Shown: positions 1-61,940 of the stretch, in pieces
Layout of the letters: every line of letters starts with the position of its first letter
Numbering within the stretch: position 1 is the first letter of the stretch
Assembly (NCBI RefSeq): GCF_038502225.1
Contig: NC_091303.1
Span: 24,447,682-24,511,681 of the forward strand
Direction: 5' to 3'
Origin: Cherax quadricarinatus
Taxonomy: Eukaryota; Arthropoda; Malacostraca; Decapoda; Parastacidae
DNA length: 64,000 nucleotides
Notes under the pieces: model-generated
Told to the model about the DNA's origin: nothing
Database searches by the model: none
The model's input: only the letters and a program-made list of their open reading frames with translations
Program-made: the position numbers and the translations under genes

Positions 1-1213
1 CCTAAATTGTCAGAGATTAAGATTCTAGCTAACAAAATTAGGGCGGCAGTTATAACCATCTCTGAATCCTGGTTGGATGATACGGTGACTGATGACAAGG
101 TCAAAATAGAAGGTTACAATATAAAACGCTAAGATAGGAATAGAAAAGGTGGTGGGGTACGTGCCTACATTAAAAATGACATAGCTTACTACCCAAGACC
201 TGATTTAAATAACAATAAACTGGAGATTCTATGGTTTGGAGTGCTGCTTCCCAAGACCAAACCCATCTTAGTAGGAACTAGTTACCGCCCTCCTACCCAG
301 GACCAGTTCTTAGAAGACTTTTCCAGAGTATTGTCTGGACTTGAAAACAGTTGCGAGACAGTAATACTGGGTGACTTCAAAACCTGTTTTCAGCAGCAAA
401 ATAACAGGCTGTGCAAAAGGTATAAGCAAATTCTAGGTTTAAATAGTTACACTCAACTAATTAATACACCAACCCGGATCACACAGTTCTCAGCCACCCT
501 AATTGACCACATACTTTGTAACCGCGCTGAGACCATTAGTCAGTCAGGCGTCATTACCACAGGTCTTGGTGATCATTTCATCATTTACTGCAGGAAAATC
601 ACTAGGGATAGGATAGGCCTACACAGGACAATAAAAATGAGGTCAACAGTAAAGAAACACTGGTAAATAGGCTACACAATTGTGACTGGACATAGATAAT
701 AAGTTGCATGGACGTAAACGATGCCTGGGAAAAATTCAAAACAGTGTTCGGTACCATCCTTGATAATATTGCACCAGTTAAAGAGGTTAGGATTAAATGA
801 AGAACTGAACCCTGGATGACTACTGAGATATTAGATAATGTGAAATTCAGAGACCAGCTGCTAAAAAGATTTAAAGCAAACAGACATGATATTGCAGCAC
901 TAAATGAATTCCAAAGGGTGAGGAACAGAGTACAGAGACTTATAAAAGGAGCAAAGGCAAAGCACTATTGCTCAAAATTGAAGAGTATAAGCATAGCCCC
1001 AGAAAGCTCTGGCAACAATTAAAACAGTTGGGGTATAGCCATAAGCCAGTAGATAGGTCTAACATAGTACTCACTATCAATAATGAGGTATGCCACGAAA
1101 CATCTAAGGTGGCAAATTGCTTTAATTCCTACTACACATCTGTTGCATCAACACTAGTAAGTAAGCTACCAGCTGCATCAAATACCTTTAACACAGACTC
1201 TGATAAGTTTCAA
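1..1213 (+). mobile_element. LINE-F part 1: endonuclease and linker region (broken)
   Basis: Non-LTR retrotransposon of Jockey/CR1 type, cut by the left edge. The plus strand reads through an endonuclease/exonuclease/phosphatase domain: a S-E-S-W-L motif near 65-80, G-G-G-V near 150, V-I-L-G-D-F near 361-378 and an I-D-H-I-L near 505. The reading frame is broken by an in-frame TAA near 130 and several frameshifts. After about 810 the linker towards the reverse transcriptase is readable (T-E-P-W-M, then a basic coiled stretch). The element stops at GTTTCAA (1207-1213), the target duplication of LINE-A1, and resumes at 4894 in the same frame. It is not a functional gene. Confidence 0.8.
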
Positions 1214-1678
1214 TTTTTTTTTTTTTTTCTCAACAAGTCGGCCATCTCCCACCGAGGCAGGGTGACCCAAAAAAGAAAGAAAATCCCCAAAAAGAAAATA
1301 CTTTCATCATCATTCAACACTTTCACCACACTCACACATTATCACTGTTTTTGCAGAGGTGCTCAGAATACAACAGTTTAGAAGCATATACGTATAAAGA
1401 TACACAACATATCCCTCCAAACTGCCAATATCCCAAACCCCTCCTTTAAAGTGCAGGCATTATACTTCCCATTTCCAGGACTCAAGTCCGACTATATGAA
1501 AATAACTGCTTTCCCTGAATCCCTTCACTAAATATTACCCTGCTCACACTCCAACAGATCGTCAGGTCCCAAATACCATTCATCTCCATTCACTCCTATC
1601 TAACATGCTCACGCACGCTTGCTGGAAGTCCAAGCCCCTCGCCCACAAAACCTCCTTTACCCCCTCTCTCCAACTCTT

Positions 1679-4660
1679 TTAAGGACAACCCCTACCCTGC
1701 CTTCCTTCCCCTATAGATTTATATGCTTTCCATGTCATTCTACTTTGATCCATTCTCTCTAAATGACCAAACTGCCTCAACAACCTCTCTTCTGCCCTCT
1801 GACTAATACTTTTATTAACTCCACACCTTTTCCTAATTTCCACACTCCGAATTTTCTGCATAATATTTACACCACACATTGCCCTTAGACAGGACATCTC
1901 CACTGCCTCCAACCGTCTCCTTGCTTCTGCATTTACTACCCAAGCTTCACACCCATATAAGAGTGTTGGTACTACTATACATTCATACATTCCCTTCTTT
2001 GCCTCCATAGATAACGTTTTTTGACTCCACATATACCTCAACGCACCACTCACCTTTTTTCCCTCATCAATTCTATGATTAACCTCATCCTTCATAAATC
2101 CATCCGCCGACACGTCAACTCCCAAGTATCTGAAAACATTCACTTCTTTCATACTCCTCCTCCCCAATTTGATATCCAATTTTTCTTTATCTAAATCATT
2201 TGATACCCTCATCACCTTACTCTTTTTCTATGTTCACTTTCAACTTTTTACCTTTACACACATTCCCAAACTCATCCACTAACCTTTGCAATTTTTCTTT
2301 AGAATCTCCCATAAGCACAGTATCATCAGCAAAAAGTAACTGTGTCAATTCCCATTTTGATTTTAATTCCCCATAATTTAATCCCACCCCTCTCCCGAAC
2401 ACCCTAGCATTTACTTCTTTTACAACCCCATCTATAAATATATTAAACAATCATGGTGACATTACACATCCCTGTCTAAGACCTACTTTTACCAGGAAGT
2501 AGTCTCCCTCTCTTCTACACACCCTAACCTGAGCCTCACTATCCTCATAAAAACTCTTTACAACATTTAGTAACTTACCATCTATTCCATATACTACTTG
2601 CAACATCTGCCACATTGCTCCTCTATCCACTCTATCATATGCCTTTTCTAAATCCATAAATGCAATAAAAACTTCCCTACCTTTATCTAAATACTGTTCA
2701 CATATATGCTTCAATGTAAACACTTGATTTACACATCCCCTACCCACTCTGAAACCTCCTTGCTCATCCGCAATCCGACATTCTGTCTAACCTCTAATTC
2801 TTTCAATTATAACCCTACTGTACACTTTTCCTGGTATACTCAGTAAACTTATTCCTCTATAATATTTACAATCTCTTTTGTCCCCTTTCCCTTTATATAA
2901 AGGGACTATACATGCTCTCTGCCAATCCCTAGGTACCTTCCCCTCTTTCATACATTTATTAAACAAAAGTACCAACCACTCCAGCACTATATCCCCCCCT
3001 GCTTTTAACATTTCTGTCATGATCCCATCAGTTCTAGCTGCTTTACCCCCTTTCATTCTACGTAATGCCTCACGTACCTCCCCCACACTTACATTCTGCT
3101 CTTCTTCACTCCTAAAAGATGGTATACCTCCCTGACCAGTGCATGAAATTACCGCCTCCCTTTCTTCCTTAACATTTAAAAGTTCCTCAAAATATTCTCG
3201 CCATCTACCTAATATCTCCATCTCCCCATCTACTAACTCCCCTACTCTGTTTTTAACTGACAAATCCATACTTTCCCTAGGCTTTCTTAACTTATTTAAC
3301 TCCAAAATTTTTTCTTATTTTCATTAAAATTTTTTGACAGTGCCTCTCCCACTCTATCATCTGCTCTCCTTTTGCACTCTCTCACCACTCTCTTCACCTT
3401 TCTTTTACTCTCCATATACTCTGCTCTTCTTATAACACTTCTGCTTTGTAAAAACCTCTCATAAGCTACCTTTTTCTCTTTTATCACACCCTTTACTTCA
3501 TCATTCCACCAATCACTCCTCTTTCCTCCTGCCCCCACCCTCTTATAACCACAAACTTCTGCCCACATTCTAATACTGCATTTTTAAAACTATTCCAACC
3601 CTCTTCAACCCCCCTACTACTCATCTTTGCACTAGCCCACCTTTCTGCCAATAGTCGCTTATGTCTCGCCCAAACTTCCTCCTCCCTTAATTTATACACT
3701 TTCACCTCCCTCTTACTTGTTGTTGCCACCTTCCTCTTTTCCCATCTATCTCTTACTCTAACTGTAGCTACAACTAAATAATGATCCAATATATCGGTTG
3801 CCCCTCTATAAACATGTACATCCTGGAGCCTACCCATCAACCTTTTATCCACCAATACATAATCTAACAAACTACTTTCATTACATGCTACATCATACCT
3901 TGTATATTTATTTATCCTCTTTTTCATAAAATATATATTACTTATTACCAAATCTCTTTCTACACATAGCTCAATTAAAGGCTCCCCATTTACATTTACC
4001 CCTGGCACCCCAAATTTACCTACTACTCCCTCTATACCCCTCAGGGAAGGTTCCTTGATGTTGGTGAGGGGCTCTTGATTTAGGGAATTGGATCTGTTCT
4101 CCAGTTCCCCAAATTAAGCCTGAATGCCTTCCACATCCCCCCCCCAGGCGCTGTATAATCCTCCGGGTTTAGCGCTTCCCCCTTGATTATAATAATAATA
4201 CTCCCTCTATAACATTTTTACTCACTTTAGCATTGAAATCCCCAACCACCATTACTCTCACACTTGATTCAAAACTCCCCACACATTCACTCAACATTTC
4301 CCAAAATCTCTCTCTCTCCTCTACACTTCTCTCTTCTCCAGGTGCATACACGCTTACTATAACCCACTTTTCACATCCAATCTTTATTTTACTCCACATA
4401 ATCCTTGAATTAATACATTTGTAGTCCCTCTTTTCCTGCCATAGCTTATCCTTCAACATTATTGCTACTCCTTCTTTAGCTCTAACTCTATTTGAAACCC
4501 CTGACCTAATCCCATTTATTCCTCTCCATTGAAACTCTCCCACCCCCTTCAGCTTTGTTTCACTTAAAGCCAAGACATCCAGCTTCTTCTCATTCATAAC
4601 ATCCACAATCATCTCTTTCTTATCATTTGCACAACGTCCACGCACATTCAGACTTCCCAC
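1679..4660 (-). pseudogene. LINE-A1 ORF: endonuclease + reverse transcriptase, degraded
   Basis: In minus-strand order, an endonuclease domain spans 4660-4199 and 4036-3493 (V-L-A-L-S-E-T-K, V-S-V-Y-A-P-G and V-V-G-D-F-N-A-K are visible). It is split by the SINE at 4037-4198. The reverse transcriptase follows at 3305-1679 with these motifs: W-Q-R-A-C-I-V-P-L-Y-K-G-K-G-D, A-F-M-D-L-E-K-A-Y-D, L-R-Q-G-C-V-M-S-P, L-L-F-A-D-D-T-V-L and the thumb R-Y-L-G-V-D-V. The two catalytic aspartates of F-A-D-D are intact, but at least four frameshifts or stops (near 2216, 2450, 2748-2786 and 3300) prevent a full product. Confidence 0.85.
4037..4198 (+). mobile_element. Short SINE-like repeat (SINE3), copy 1
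   Basis: A 162-bp insertion in the LINE-A1 endonuclease. It is flanked by a 13-bp direct duplication TACTCCCTCTATA at 4024-4036 and 4199-4211 and ends in (ATA)n. The same unit recurs at 15564-15727 with a different 12-bp duplication. No clear tRNA A/B box is visible. The oligo-ATA tail and duplication length indicate mobilisation by a LINE. Confidence 0.85.
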
Positions 4661-4893
4661 TTTGACAATTTTCTTCTTCTTATTCTTTTTAGTAATCTTT
4701 ACAGGAAAAGGGGTTACTAGCCCATTGTTCCCGGCATTTTAGTTGACTTTTACAACACGCATGGCTTACGGAGGAAAGATTATTATTCCACTTCCCCATG
4801 GATATAAAAGGAAAAGTAATAAGACCAAGAACTATTAAGATAAAATCAAAGAAAACTCAGATGAGTGTGTATAAATAAACGTGTACGTTTCAA

Positions 4894-5183
4894 ACATACT
4901 ATACCAATAAAGGGGTAACCCCAAACAGTTGTCAACTAGTAAGTGTATCTCATGACTTTATTCAAAAAACTAAGCAGGTTAAACCCGACTAAGAGCACAG
5001 GCCCTGATAACATCCCGTCTAAGTTCCTAAAAGATGGTGCTTCTGAACTGTCAATCCCTATTGCTCACATAAATCTATCAATCACCACTAATACCGTACC
5101 GGAGGGGTTCAAGGAGGCCAGAGTTACTCCTATCTTCAAGAAAAATAGTAGGTCTGATGTCAGCAACTATAGGCCCGTTAGTA
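4894..5183 (+). mobile_element. LINE-F part 2: start of reverse transcriptase
   Basis: Continuation of LINE-F after the LINE-A1 insertion. It reads K-S-T-G-P-D-N-I-P-S-K-F-L (RT motif 0/1) and N-Y-R-P-V-S, ending at the TA target site of the Tigger-like element. The frame resumes after that element at 6457 when one TA is removed, so these are pieces of one copy. Confidence 0.85.
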
Positions 5184-6454
5184 CAGTGCACCCTCGACCA
5201 GCGGTGGCATCGATTAACGATAAATCTGACTAGCGATACATTTTATCGCAAAAATTTTGCCTCGATTAGCGCTAAAAAACTCGACCAACACTATTCCTTC
5301 CGTCTGAGACGCGTCCACTTCTGGCCAGTGTTTACAAGGCAGCCAGCCACCGCGGTCGCTTCCAAGCATACAATCGGAACATTTCATATTATCACAGCCT
5401 TTTTAGTGATTGCACCTGCAAAATAAGTTACCATGGGCCCCAAGAAAGCTTCTAGTGCCAACCCTACAGCAAAAAGGGTGAGAATTACTATGGATATGAA
5501 GAAAGAGATCATTGCTAAGTATGAAAGTGGAGTGCATGTCTCCGAGCTGGCCAGGCTGTACACAAAACCCCAATCAACCAAGAAAACGGCAATCAAGGAA
5601 GCTGTTCTTGCCAAAGGTGCAACTATGTTTTCGAAACTGAGATCGCAAGTGATAGAAGATGTTGAGAGACTGTTATTGGTATGGATAAACGAAAAACAGA
5701 TAGCAGGAGATAGCATCTCTCAAGCGATCATATGTGAAAAGGCTAGGAAGTTGCATGACGATTTAATTAGAAAAATGCCAGCAACTAGTGATGTGAGTGA
5801 ATTTAAGGCCAGCAAAGGTTGGTTTGAGAGATTTAAGAATCGAAGTGGCATACATAGTGTGATAAGGCATGGTGAGGCTGCCAGCTTGGACCAAAAAGCA
5901 GCTGAAAAATATGTGCAGGAATTCAAGGAGTACATAGACAGTGAAGGACTGAAACCTGAACAAGTGTTTAATGGTGACACTGACAATGTTGTGAAACACG
6001 TTAGGAATGTCATAAAGGAACGGGAGGTACAGGCCTCTATGGGCAGATATGTTGTGCGACAGAGGTCCAGTGACTCTCAAGCTGGTCCTAGTGGCATTAA
6101 AAGAAGGGAAGTAACCCCGAAAAAGGACTTGCCACCTCAAGTCCTAATGGAAGGGGATTCCCCTTCTAAACGCTAAGACCATCAACACACACCCCTCTTC
6201 CCATCCCATCAATCATCACCAGATCTTCAATAAAGGTAAGTGTCATGTAACTGTGCATGTCTTCTTCAGTTTGTGTGTATTAAAATTAATATTTCATGTG
6301 TTAAAATTTTTTTTTTTCAATACTTTTGGGTGTCTTGCGCGGATTAATTTGATTTCCATTATTTCTTATGGGGAAAATTAACTTGACTAACGATTATTTT
6401 GACTAACGATGAGCTCTCAGGAACGGATTAATAGCGTTAGTCGAGGGTCCACTG
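5184..6454 (+). mobile_element. Tigger/pogo-like DNA transposon, internally deleted, 1271 bp
   Basis: Bounded by terminal inverted repeats: the left end begins CAGTGCACCCTCGACCA and the right end, read on the minus strand, begins CAGTGGACCCTCGACTA. It is flanked on both sides by TA (5182-5183 and 6455-6456), the expected target duplication. The inner TIR region (GATTAACGATAAATCTGACTAGCG and its counterpart near 6360-6430) is also inverted. It carries one intact ORF (5433-6176) with no transposase catalytic core, so it is non-autonomous. It interrupts LINE-F in the reverse transcriptase. Confidence 0.93.
5433..6176 (+). CDS. Tigger-like transposase-derived protein lacking DDE domain, 247 aa
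   Basis: An uninterrupted ORF opening with ATG in a favourable context (ACCATGG). Residues about 15-65 resemble the CENP-B N-terminal/pipsqueak helix-turn-helix (M-K-K-E-I-I-A-K-Y-E-S-G). Residues about 70-145 resemble the second CENP-B/Tc5 DNA-binding domain (S-K-G-W-F-E-R-F-K-N-R). The sequence then reaches the usual entrance to the DDE catalytic domain (E-Q-V-F-N-G-D near residue 178) and jumps directly to a basic C-terminal tail. Tigger transposases are usually around 450-550 residues, so the catalytic centre is deleted in frame. The product, if made, would bind DNA but not transpose; a repressor or simple relic role is inference. Confidence 0.75.
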   Translation: MGPKKASSANPTAKRVRITMDMKKEIIAKYESGVHVSELARLYTKPQSTKKTAIKEAVLAKGATMFSKLRSQVIEDVERLLLVWINEKQIAGDSISQAIICEKARKLHDDLIRKMPATSDVSEFKASKGWFERFKNRSGIHSVIRHGEAASLDQKAAEKYVQEFKEYIDSEGLKPEQVFNGDTDNVVKHVRNVIKEREVQASMGRYVVRQRSSDSQAGPSGIKRREVTPKKDLPPQVLMEGDSPSKR

Positions 6455-7799
6455 TATACTCAGTATATTATCCAAAATTCTAGAGAGGGCGGTGTACTCT
6501 CAAGTAGTTAAGTACCTTAATGACAACAACATTCTCCATAGCTATCAATCAGGCTTTAGAAGATCTTACTCAACCGACACCTCCCAAATTAATCTGATGG
6601 ATTACATGAGAACTGACATGTCAAAGGGGAACCTCATAGGTATGGTAACCTTAGACCTGCAGAAGGCCTTCGATACTGTCAACCACAATATATTATGTAA
6701 GAAACTTCAAGCTATCGGTATAGGTTCTGTAGACTGGTTTAAGTCCTACCTTAGCAACAGGAGACAAATTGTCAAAATCAATATACGGAATCAGAACCCC
6801 TGCCGATAGCATGTGGAGTTCCCCAAGGTAGTATTCTGGGTCCCTTATTATTCTTATGTCATGTCAGTGACATGCCTATCAGTGTCAAGTGCAAACTCCT
6901 ACTATATGCAGATGACAGTGCCCTGTTAGTGTCAGGTAAAGACCCACAAGATATAGCTAATGTTTTAACACTGGAAATGGAGTCCTGCAGCAAATGGTTA
7001 GTAGACAACAAACTATCATTACACCTCAGGAAAACTGAAGCCATTCTCTTTGGCACGAAACATAAACTGAGAAGGGTAAATAATTTTAATGTCCATTGTA
7101 ATGGGGAGCCCATCACTTTGGTTTCATCAGTAAAATATCTGGGAATCCCCTTTGACCCATGCATGTCAGGAGAATTGATAGGGAACAGTGTAGTAAAGAA
7201 AGCGAATGCCAGACTGAAGTTCCTGTATAGACAAGCACAGTGTCTATCTACTGAGGCTCGCAGGACCCTATATCTAGCCCTTATACAATGCCATATGGAT
7301 TACGCTTGCTCTTCGTGGTACTCTGCCTTGACAAAAAACTGAAAGATATACTGCAAATCACCCAGAACAAAATCGTTAGATTCATCCTGGGGCTGGGACC
7401 AAGAGAACGTGTAGGCCAGGATGAATTACAGCAGTTGGATATGCTGAATGTTGAAGACAGAGTAAAACAACTGAAGCTAAATCATGTTTATAAAATTGCT
7501 CACAGTGTCCAGAATATCTTGCTGCCAATTTTGTCAAGGTTGGGAACCAAAGCAATCATAGTACTAGGGGGAGAGAGCACAACTTTGTAGTATCCACAGT
7601 CATTGGCCAGGCTTCAAACACCTTTTATTGTACAGCAATAAAGGAATGGAACAGACTACCTTGCACATGTCAAAGCCAGTCATAGCATGAACCAGTTCAA
7701 GAAGAGTGCCAAAAGGTGTCTGATGAATGTAGCTACAGAAAGGGAGGGGAATGATTTTCTATTTTTTAGCTAACATACGTGTAAATTTGACCTTATTCC
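6455..7799 (+). mobile_element. LINE-F part 3: reverse transcriptase core and 3' region
   Basis: Continuation of LINE-F. Motifs in order: S-G-F-R-R-S-Y-S-T-D near 6550, L-D-L-Q-K-A-F-D-T-V near 6652, G-V-P-Q-G-S-I-L-G-P near 6815-6850 (after a frameshift near 6808), L-L-Y-A-D-D-S-A-L near 6897, K-Y-L-G-I near 7132, and a thumb/C-terminal region to about 7590. The catalytic Y-A-D-D is intact. Two frameshifts (about 6808 and 7340) and later stops make it non-functional. It runs to about 7795, where LINE-B1 begins. Confidence 0.85.
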
Positions 7800-8358
7800 T
7801 AGTAAGGCAGGTGAAATTGCAGAGCTAGAGAGTGTACAGAGAACCTTTACTGCACGTATAAGTTCCATCAAACACCTTAACTACTGGGAGCGCCTGGAAG
7901 CACTTGACTTGTACTCACTAGAGCGCAGGCGAGAGAGATATATCATAATCTACACCTGGAAGATTCTGGAGGGACTGGTCCCTAATATGCACACAGCAAT
8001 CACTCCATACGAAAGCAAAAGACTTGGCAGGCGATGCAACATACCCCCAGTGAAAAGTAGGGGCGTCACTGGTACACTAAGAGAAAACGCAATAAGTGTC
8101 CGATGCCCAAGACTGTTCAACAGCCTCCCACCAGCAATAAGGGGCATTACGGGAAGACCCCTGGTTGTCTTCAAGAGGGAGCTGGACAGACACCTAAAGA
8201 CGGTGCCAGATCAGCCGGGCTGTAGTTCGTACGTTGGACTGCGTGCGGCCAGCAATAACAGCCTCGTTGGTCAGGCCCTGATCAACCGGGAGGCATGGTC
8301 GTGGACCGGGCCGCGGGGGCGTTGATCCCCGTAATGCCCTCCAGGTAGACTCCAGGTA
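7800..8358 (+). mobile_element. LINE-B1, 5'-truncated 3' end of CR1-like element
   Basis: Only the C-terminal part of ORF2 and the 3' tail. The plus strand reads Y-S-L-E-R-R-R-E-R-Y, G-R-R-C-N-I-P-P and R-L-F-N-S-L-P-P, the C-terminal signature of family B seen in every other copy. It ends in CTCCAGGTAGACTCCAGGTA, the family 3' terminus, with no poly(A). The 138-codon frame from 7909 to 8325 is open; upstream of 7909 the frame is broken. Confidence 0.85.
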
Positions 8359-8440
8359 TATACAGAGCATTTCGGGCAAACTTAAAATTAACTTAAGATT
8401 AATAAGGCAATAACAGTACATATGGTCATTAGATGAGCTA
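8359..8440 (-). repeat. Dispersed LINE/SINE 3' tail segment
   Basis: Read on the minus strand this carries CATATGTACTGTTATTGCC, then TTAATCTTAAGTTAATTTTAAG, then TTTGCCCGAAATGCTCTGTA. A similar tail is found on the plus strand at 54690-54880, where it ends in (ATT)n. It is a 3'-tail module shared by several retroelements here. No coding capacity. Confidence 0.55.
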
Positions 8441-9385
8441 CAAAGAATACAAGAGAATTGAGTATTCTATTAGGTCATGCTATATGGCCTTAATAAGTCT
8501 TGTAGAGATCGTTCAAGGATGGAACAATCGCCTCTGCATATAGGCTCTCGACAGAAGAGTGAAAAGCACCTAGACATAAACATAATCCTTGATGATGGAT
8601 AGGATCAAGTTTAGAGAGTTGCGGGAGAGACTGCAGAATATATCTGGTACACATGAGGTGGACCACATCTAAATAAAAAATGTATTTTTTTTTTTAAATT
8701 TATTCACAGCACAACCACAGTAAAGAGGACAAAAAAAGAGGCATACTACATTAATCATTATTATTATTCATGTTAATGTTGAAAATTAATGAAAGAAAAA
8801 GAAACTACTAAAACAAGGATTATTAAATATACTTAATAATTAAAAAAAATCTTCGATTGCAACTGTAAATCTTAACACTATATAATGTATAAGCTTTTAT
8901 TATTTATGAAACGATATATATAAATATATATATATAAAATTTTGCAGCTGTGTGCAAAACCAATCATGTTCGCATCTTGAAATGTTACTTAAAAGCCCAA
9001 TAAAAAATTTCGAAAAATCTTCATGCTGGAATAACAGCTAGTAATTAATATAAAGATGTTACTAGGATAAAAAGCAAATATGTTACAAAGTAGATACAAT
9101 ATTTACTGCTCTGAATATGAGGAAATTGTAAAAATATATTGAAAAATCTGATAATATACATAAAGTTGTTGTATGGTGCTTGTGGGTTTAGCGCTTAAGT
9201 TTTGATTGTAAAAATATATACAAAGTCATACTATTTAGGATAAATGAGAACTCTAGCAGTGAACCATCCACTGGAAGATGAGTTCTTCGTGTACAGTGGC
9301 ATGTATGTTGGCATCTTTAGAGAACTGGTAAATTACTAATAGTGAAAGTAACTTAATTTTTCTTTTTCTTAAAGCAACAGTGTTA
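8441..9385. other. AT-rich 3' flank / probable 3' UTR of transferrin-like gene
   Basis: No ORF or recognisable repeat. It lies directly downstream (minus strand) of the transferrin stop codon, so part of it is expected to be 3' UTR. Possible minus-strand AATAAA signals are at 8896-8901 and 8698-8703. Cleavage position cannot be determined from sequence. Confidence 0.4.
8896..8901 (-). promoter_or_regulatory. Candidate polyadenylation signal AATAAA
   Basis: TTTATT on the plus strand, about 490 bases beyond the transferrin stop codon. The region is AT-rich, so chance occurrence is quite possible; a second candidate is at 8698-8703. Confidence 0.3.
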
Positions 9386-59802
<50,417 letters not shown>

Positions 59803-60340
59803 CTGAAAATTTCATGTTTTATTGTGTCAGTGCATAGTTTTAGGCAGAAATGTAAATAATGATAATTTACTGAAATTACACAATTTACACTTGATGCAGA
59901 TTGACAAAATACTTGTATGGTTTTATGTCAACTCTTAATTATATTTTTTCTGCAATTGCAGATACAGAAATATTGGTGAAAATTTTACTCGCATTCCTAT
60001 AAAATCTTTTAAGCTCTGAGCCGCCTGAGTTACTTTTCATCCTCAGATTGAAGTAATTTTTTATTTAGTATCTTAATTTATAATATAGACAACGGACTTT
60101 ATGTATAACAAGCACGTTATTTTAATCTAAGTATCAAGATATCTCAAAGTGCATTAGAAAATTTTCTGAAGATTCATTCAAGTTGTTTAACGTAAAACAG
60201 TGAAAGGAGTGAGAGAGAGGGGGGGAGGGGTGATGAGGGAGAAAAATGGTGGAGCACCTAGAAAGGTTTCAGGGAGTGAAAATCCTGTGTCACAAAACCT
60301 ACTGGAGTTTTATGCCAAGGTAACAGAATAAAGGCAGGAG

Positions 60341-60379
<39 letters not shown>
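59803..60379. other. Intron sequence, AT-rich, with (GA)n
   Basis: Upstream intron of the transferrin gene next to exon a. A GA/AG array lies at 60344-60379. No ORF or repeat otherwise recognised. Confidence 0.5.
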
Positions 60380-60382
<3 letters not shown>

Positions 60383-60703
60383 TGGAAAGACTGCATTTTC
60401 TTGGACTGTAAGAAGGATTTCGACACAGTTCCGCACGAGAGATTAGTGCAAAAGCTAGAGGAGCAATCAAGAATAGCAGGAAAGGCACTGCAGTGGATCA
60501 GAGAATACCTGGCAGGAAGGAAACAACGAGTGATGATATGTGACGAGGTGTCAGAGTGGGTGCCTGTGACGAGTGGGGTTCCACAAGGGTCAGTCCTAGG
60601 GCCAGTGCTGTTACTGGTATATGTGAATTACATGATGGAAGGGATAGATTCAGAGGTGTCCCTGTTTGCAGGCAATGTGAAGCTAATGAGAAGAATTGAA
60701 GTT

Positions 60704-60808
60704 ACCTGGAGTTTACCTGGAGAGGGTTTTGGGGGTCAACGCCCCCTCGGCTCGGTCTGAGACCAGGCCTCACGGTGGATCAAGGTCTGATCAACCAGGC
60801 TGTGGATG
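60704..60808 (-). mobile_element. LINE-B 3' terminal fragment (105 bp)
   Basis: TTACCTGGAGTTTACCTGGAG at the start, then GGGGGTCAACGCCCCC and the conserved end of family-B ORF2, cut after ATCAACCAGGCTGT. A severely 5'-truncated insertion inside LINE-D4 (plus). Confidence 0.85.
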
Positions 60809-60871
60809 AGGATCAGATAGCACTACAAAAGAATCTGGACAGGCAGCAAGCTGGTCCAGCAACTAGCTCGT

Positions 60872-61162
60872 GGCCCGGTGGCCTGGTGGCTAAAGCTCCC
60901 GCTTCACACACGGAGGGCCCGGGTTCGATTCCCGGCGGGTGGAAAACATTTCGACACGTTTCCTTACACCTGTTGTCCTGTTCACCTAGCAGCAAATAGG
61001 TACCTGGGTGTTAAACGACTGGTGTGGGTCGCATCCTGGGGGACAAGATTGAGGACCCCAATGGAAATAAGTTAGACAGTCCTCGATGACGCACTGACTT
61101 TCTTGGGTTATCCTGGGTGGCTAACCCTCCGGGGTTAAAAATCTGAACGAAATCTTATCTTA
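60872..61162 (+). mobile_element. tRNA-derived SINE (SINE1), copy 3
   Basis: Almost identical to 21435-21734, with A box, B box GGTTCGATTCC near 60922, and the same middle. The tail is shortened to one or two TCTTA units. Inserted in LINE-D4. Confidence 0.93.
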
Positions 61163-61940
61163 ACCTCACCAAGTGCAAAGTCATGAAGATTGGGGAAAGT
61201 CAAAGAAGACCGCAGACAGAGTACAGGCTAAGGGGCCAAAGACTGCAAACCTCACTCAAGGAAAAGGATCTTTTGGAGTGAGTATAATACCAAGCACATC
61301 TCCTGAGGCGCACATCAATCAAATAACTACTGCAGCAAATGGGTGCCTGGCAAATCTAAGAATAGGGCTTCGACACTTGAATAAGGAATCATTCAAGACT
61401 CTGTACACCGTGCACGTCAGGCCCATATTGGAGTATGCAGCACCAGTATGGTACCCACACCTGGTCAAGCACATCAAGAAATTAAAGAAAATGAAAAGGT
61501 TTGCAACAAGGCTAGTCCCCAGAACTAAGGGGTATGTCCTACGAGGAAAAGTTAAGGGAAATCAATCTGATGACACTGGAGGACAGGAGGGATAGGGATG
61601 ATATGATAACGACATATAAAATACCGAGAAGAATCGACAAGGTGGATAGGGACAATGTTTCAGAGATGGTACACAGTAACAAGGGGCCACAACTGGAAGT
61701 TGAAAACTGAGATGAGTCACAGGGATGTTAGGAAGTATTTCTTCAGTCATAGAGTTGTCAGAAAGTGGAACAATCTGGAGAGTGACATAGTAGAGGCGAG
61801 ATCCATACTTATCATTAAGAAGAGATACAATAAAGCCCATTCAGCAGAGAGGGAGAGAGAGAGTGGACCTAGTAGCGACCAGCAGTGAGGCGGGGCCAGG
61901 AGCTGTCAATTGATCCTTGCAGCTACAAACAGGTGAGTAC

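Larger units (their letters stand above)
1214..4886 (-). mobile_element. LINE-A1, RTE-like non-LTR retrotransposon inserted in LINE-F
   Basis: A minus-strand LINE about 3.5 kb long without its SINE insert. It starts with a poly(T) run (the poly(A) side of the element) at 1214 and is flanked by GTTTCAA at 1207-1213 and 4887-4893, a 7-bp target-site duplication. Joining the flanks restores LINE-F continuity. The element has one visible ORF region (endonuclease then reverse transcriptase) and a 5' leader above about 4700. A 162-bp SINE sits inside it at 4037. A second copy of the family, A2, is at 20239-24198. The RTE assignment rests on the single-ORF layout and size and was not checked by phylogeny. 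Confidence 0.85.
60380..61940 (+). mobile_element. LINE-D4, CR1/L2-like, with two insertions
   Basis: Plus strand. 60401-60703 has F-D-T-V-P-H-E-R-L, W-I-R-E-Y-L-A-G-R-K-Q-R-V, T-S-G-V-P-Q-G-S-V-L-G-P-V and S-L-F-A-G-N-V (catalytic F-A-D-D lost). It continues D-E-D-Q-I-A-L-Q-K-N-L after the LINE-B tail insertion, then L-T-K-C-K-V-M-K after the SINE. 61173-61595 and 61655-61888 hold the C-terminal region (V-R-P-I-L-E-Y-A-A-P-V-W, F-F-S-H-R-V-V). It ends ACAGGTGAGTACAAGTAG near 61938. Confidence 0.85.
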
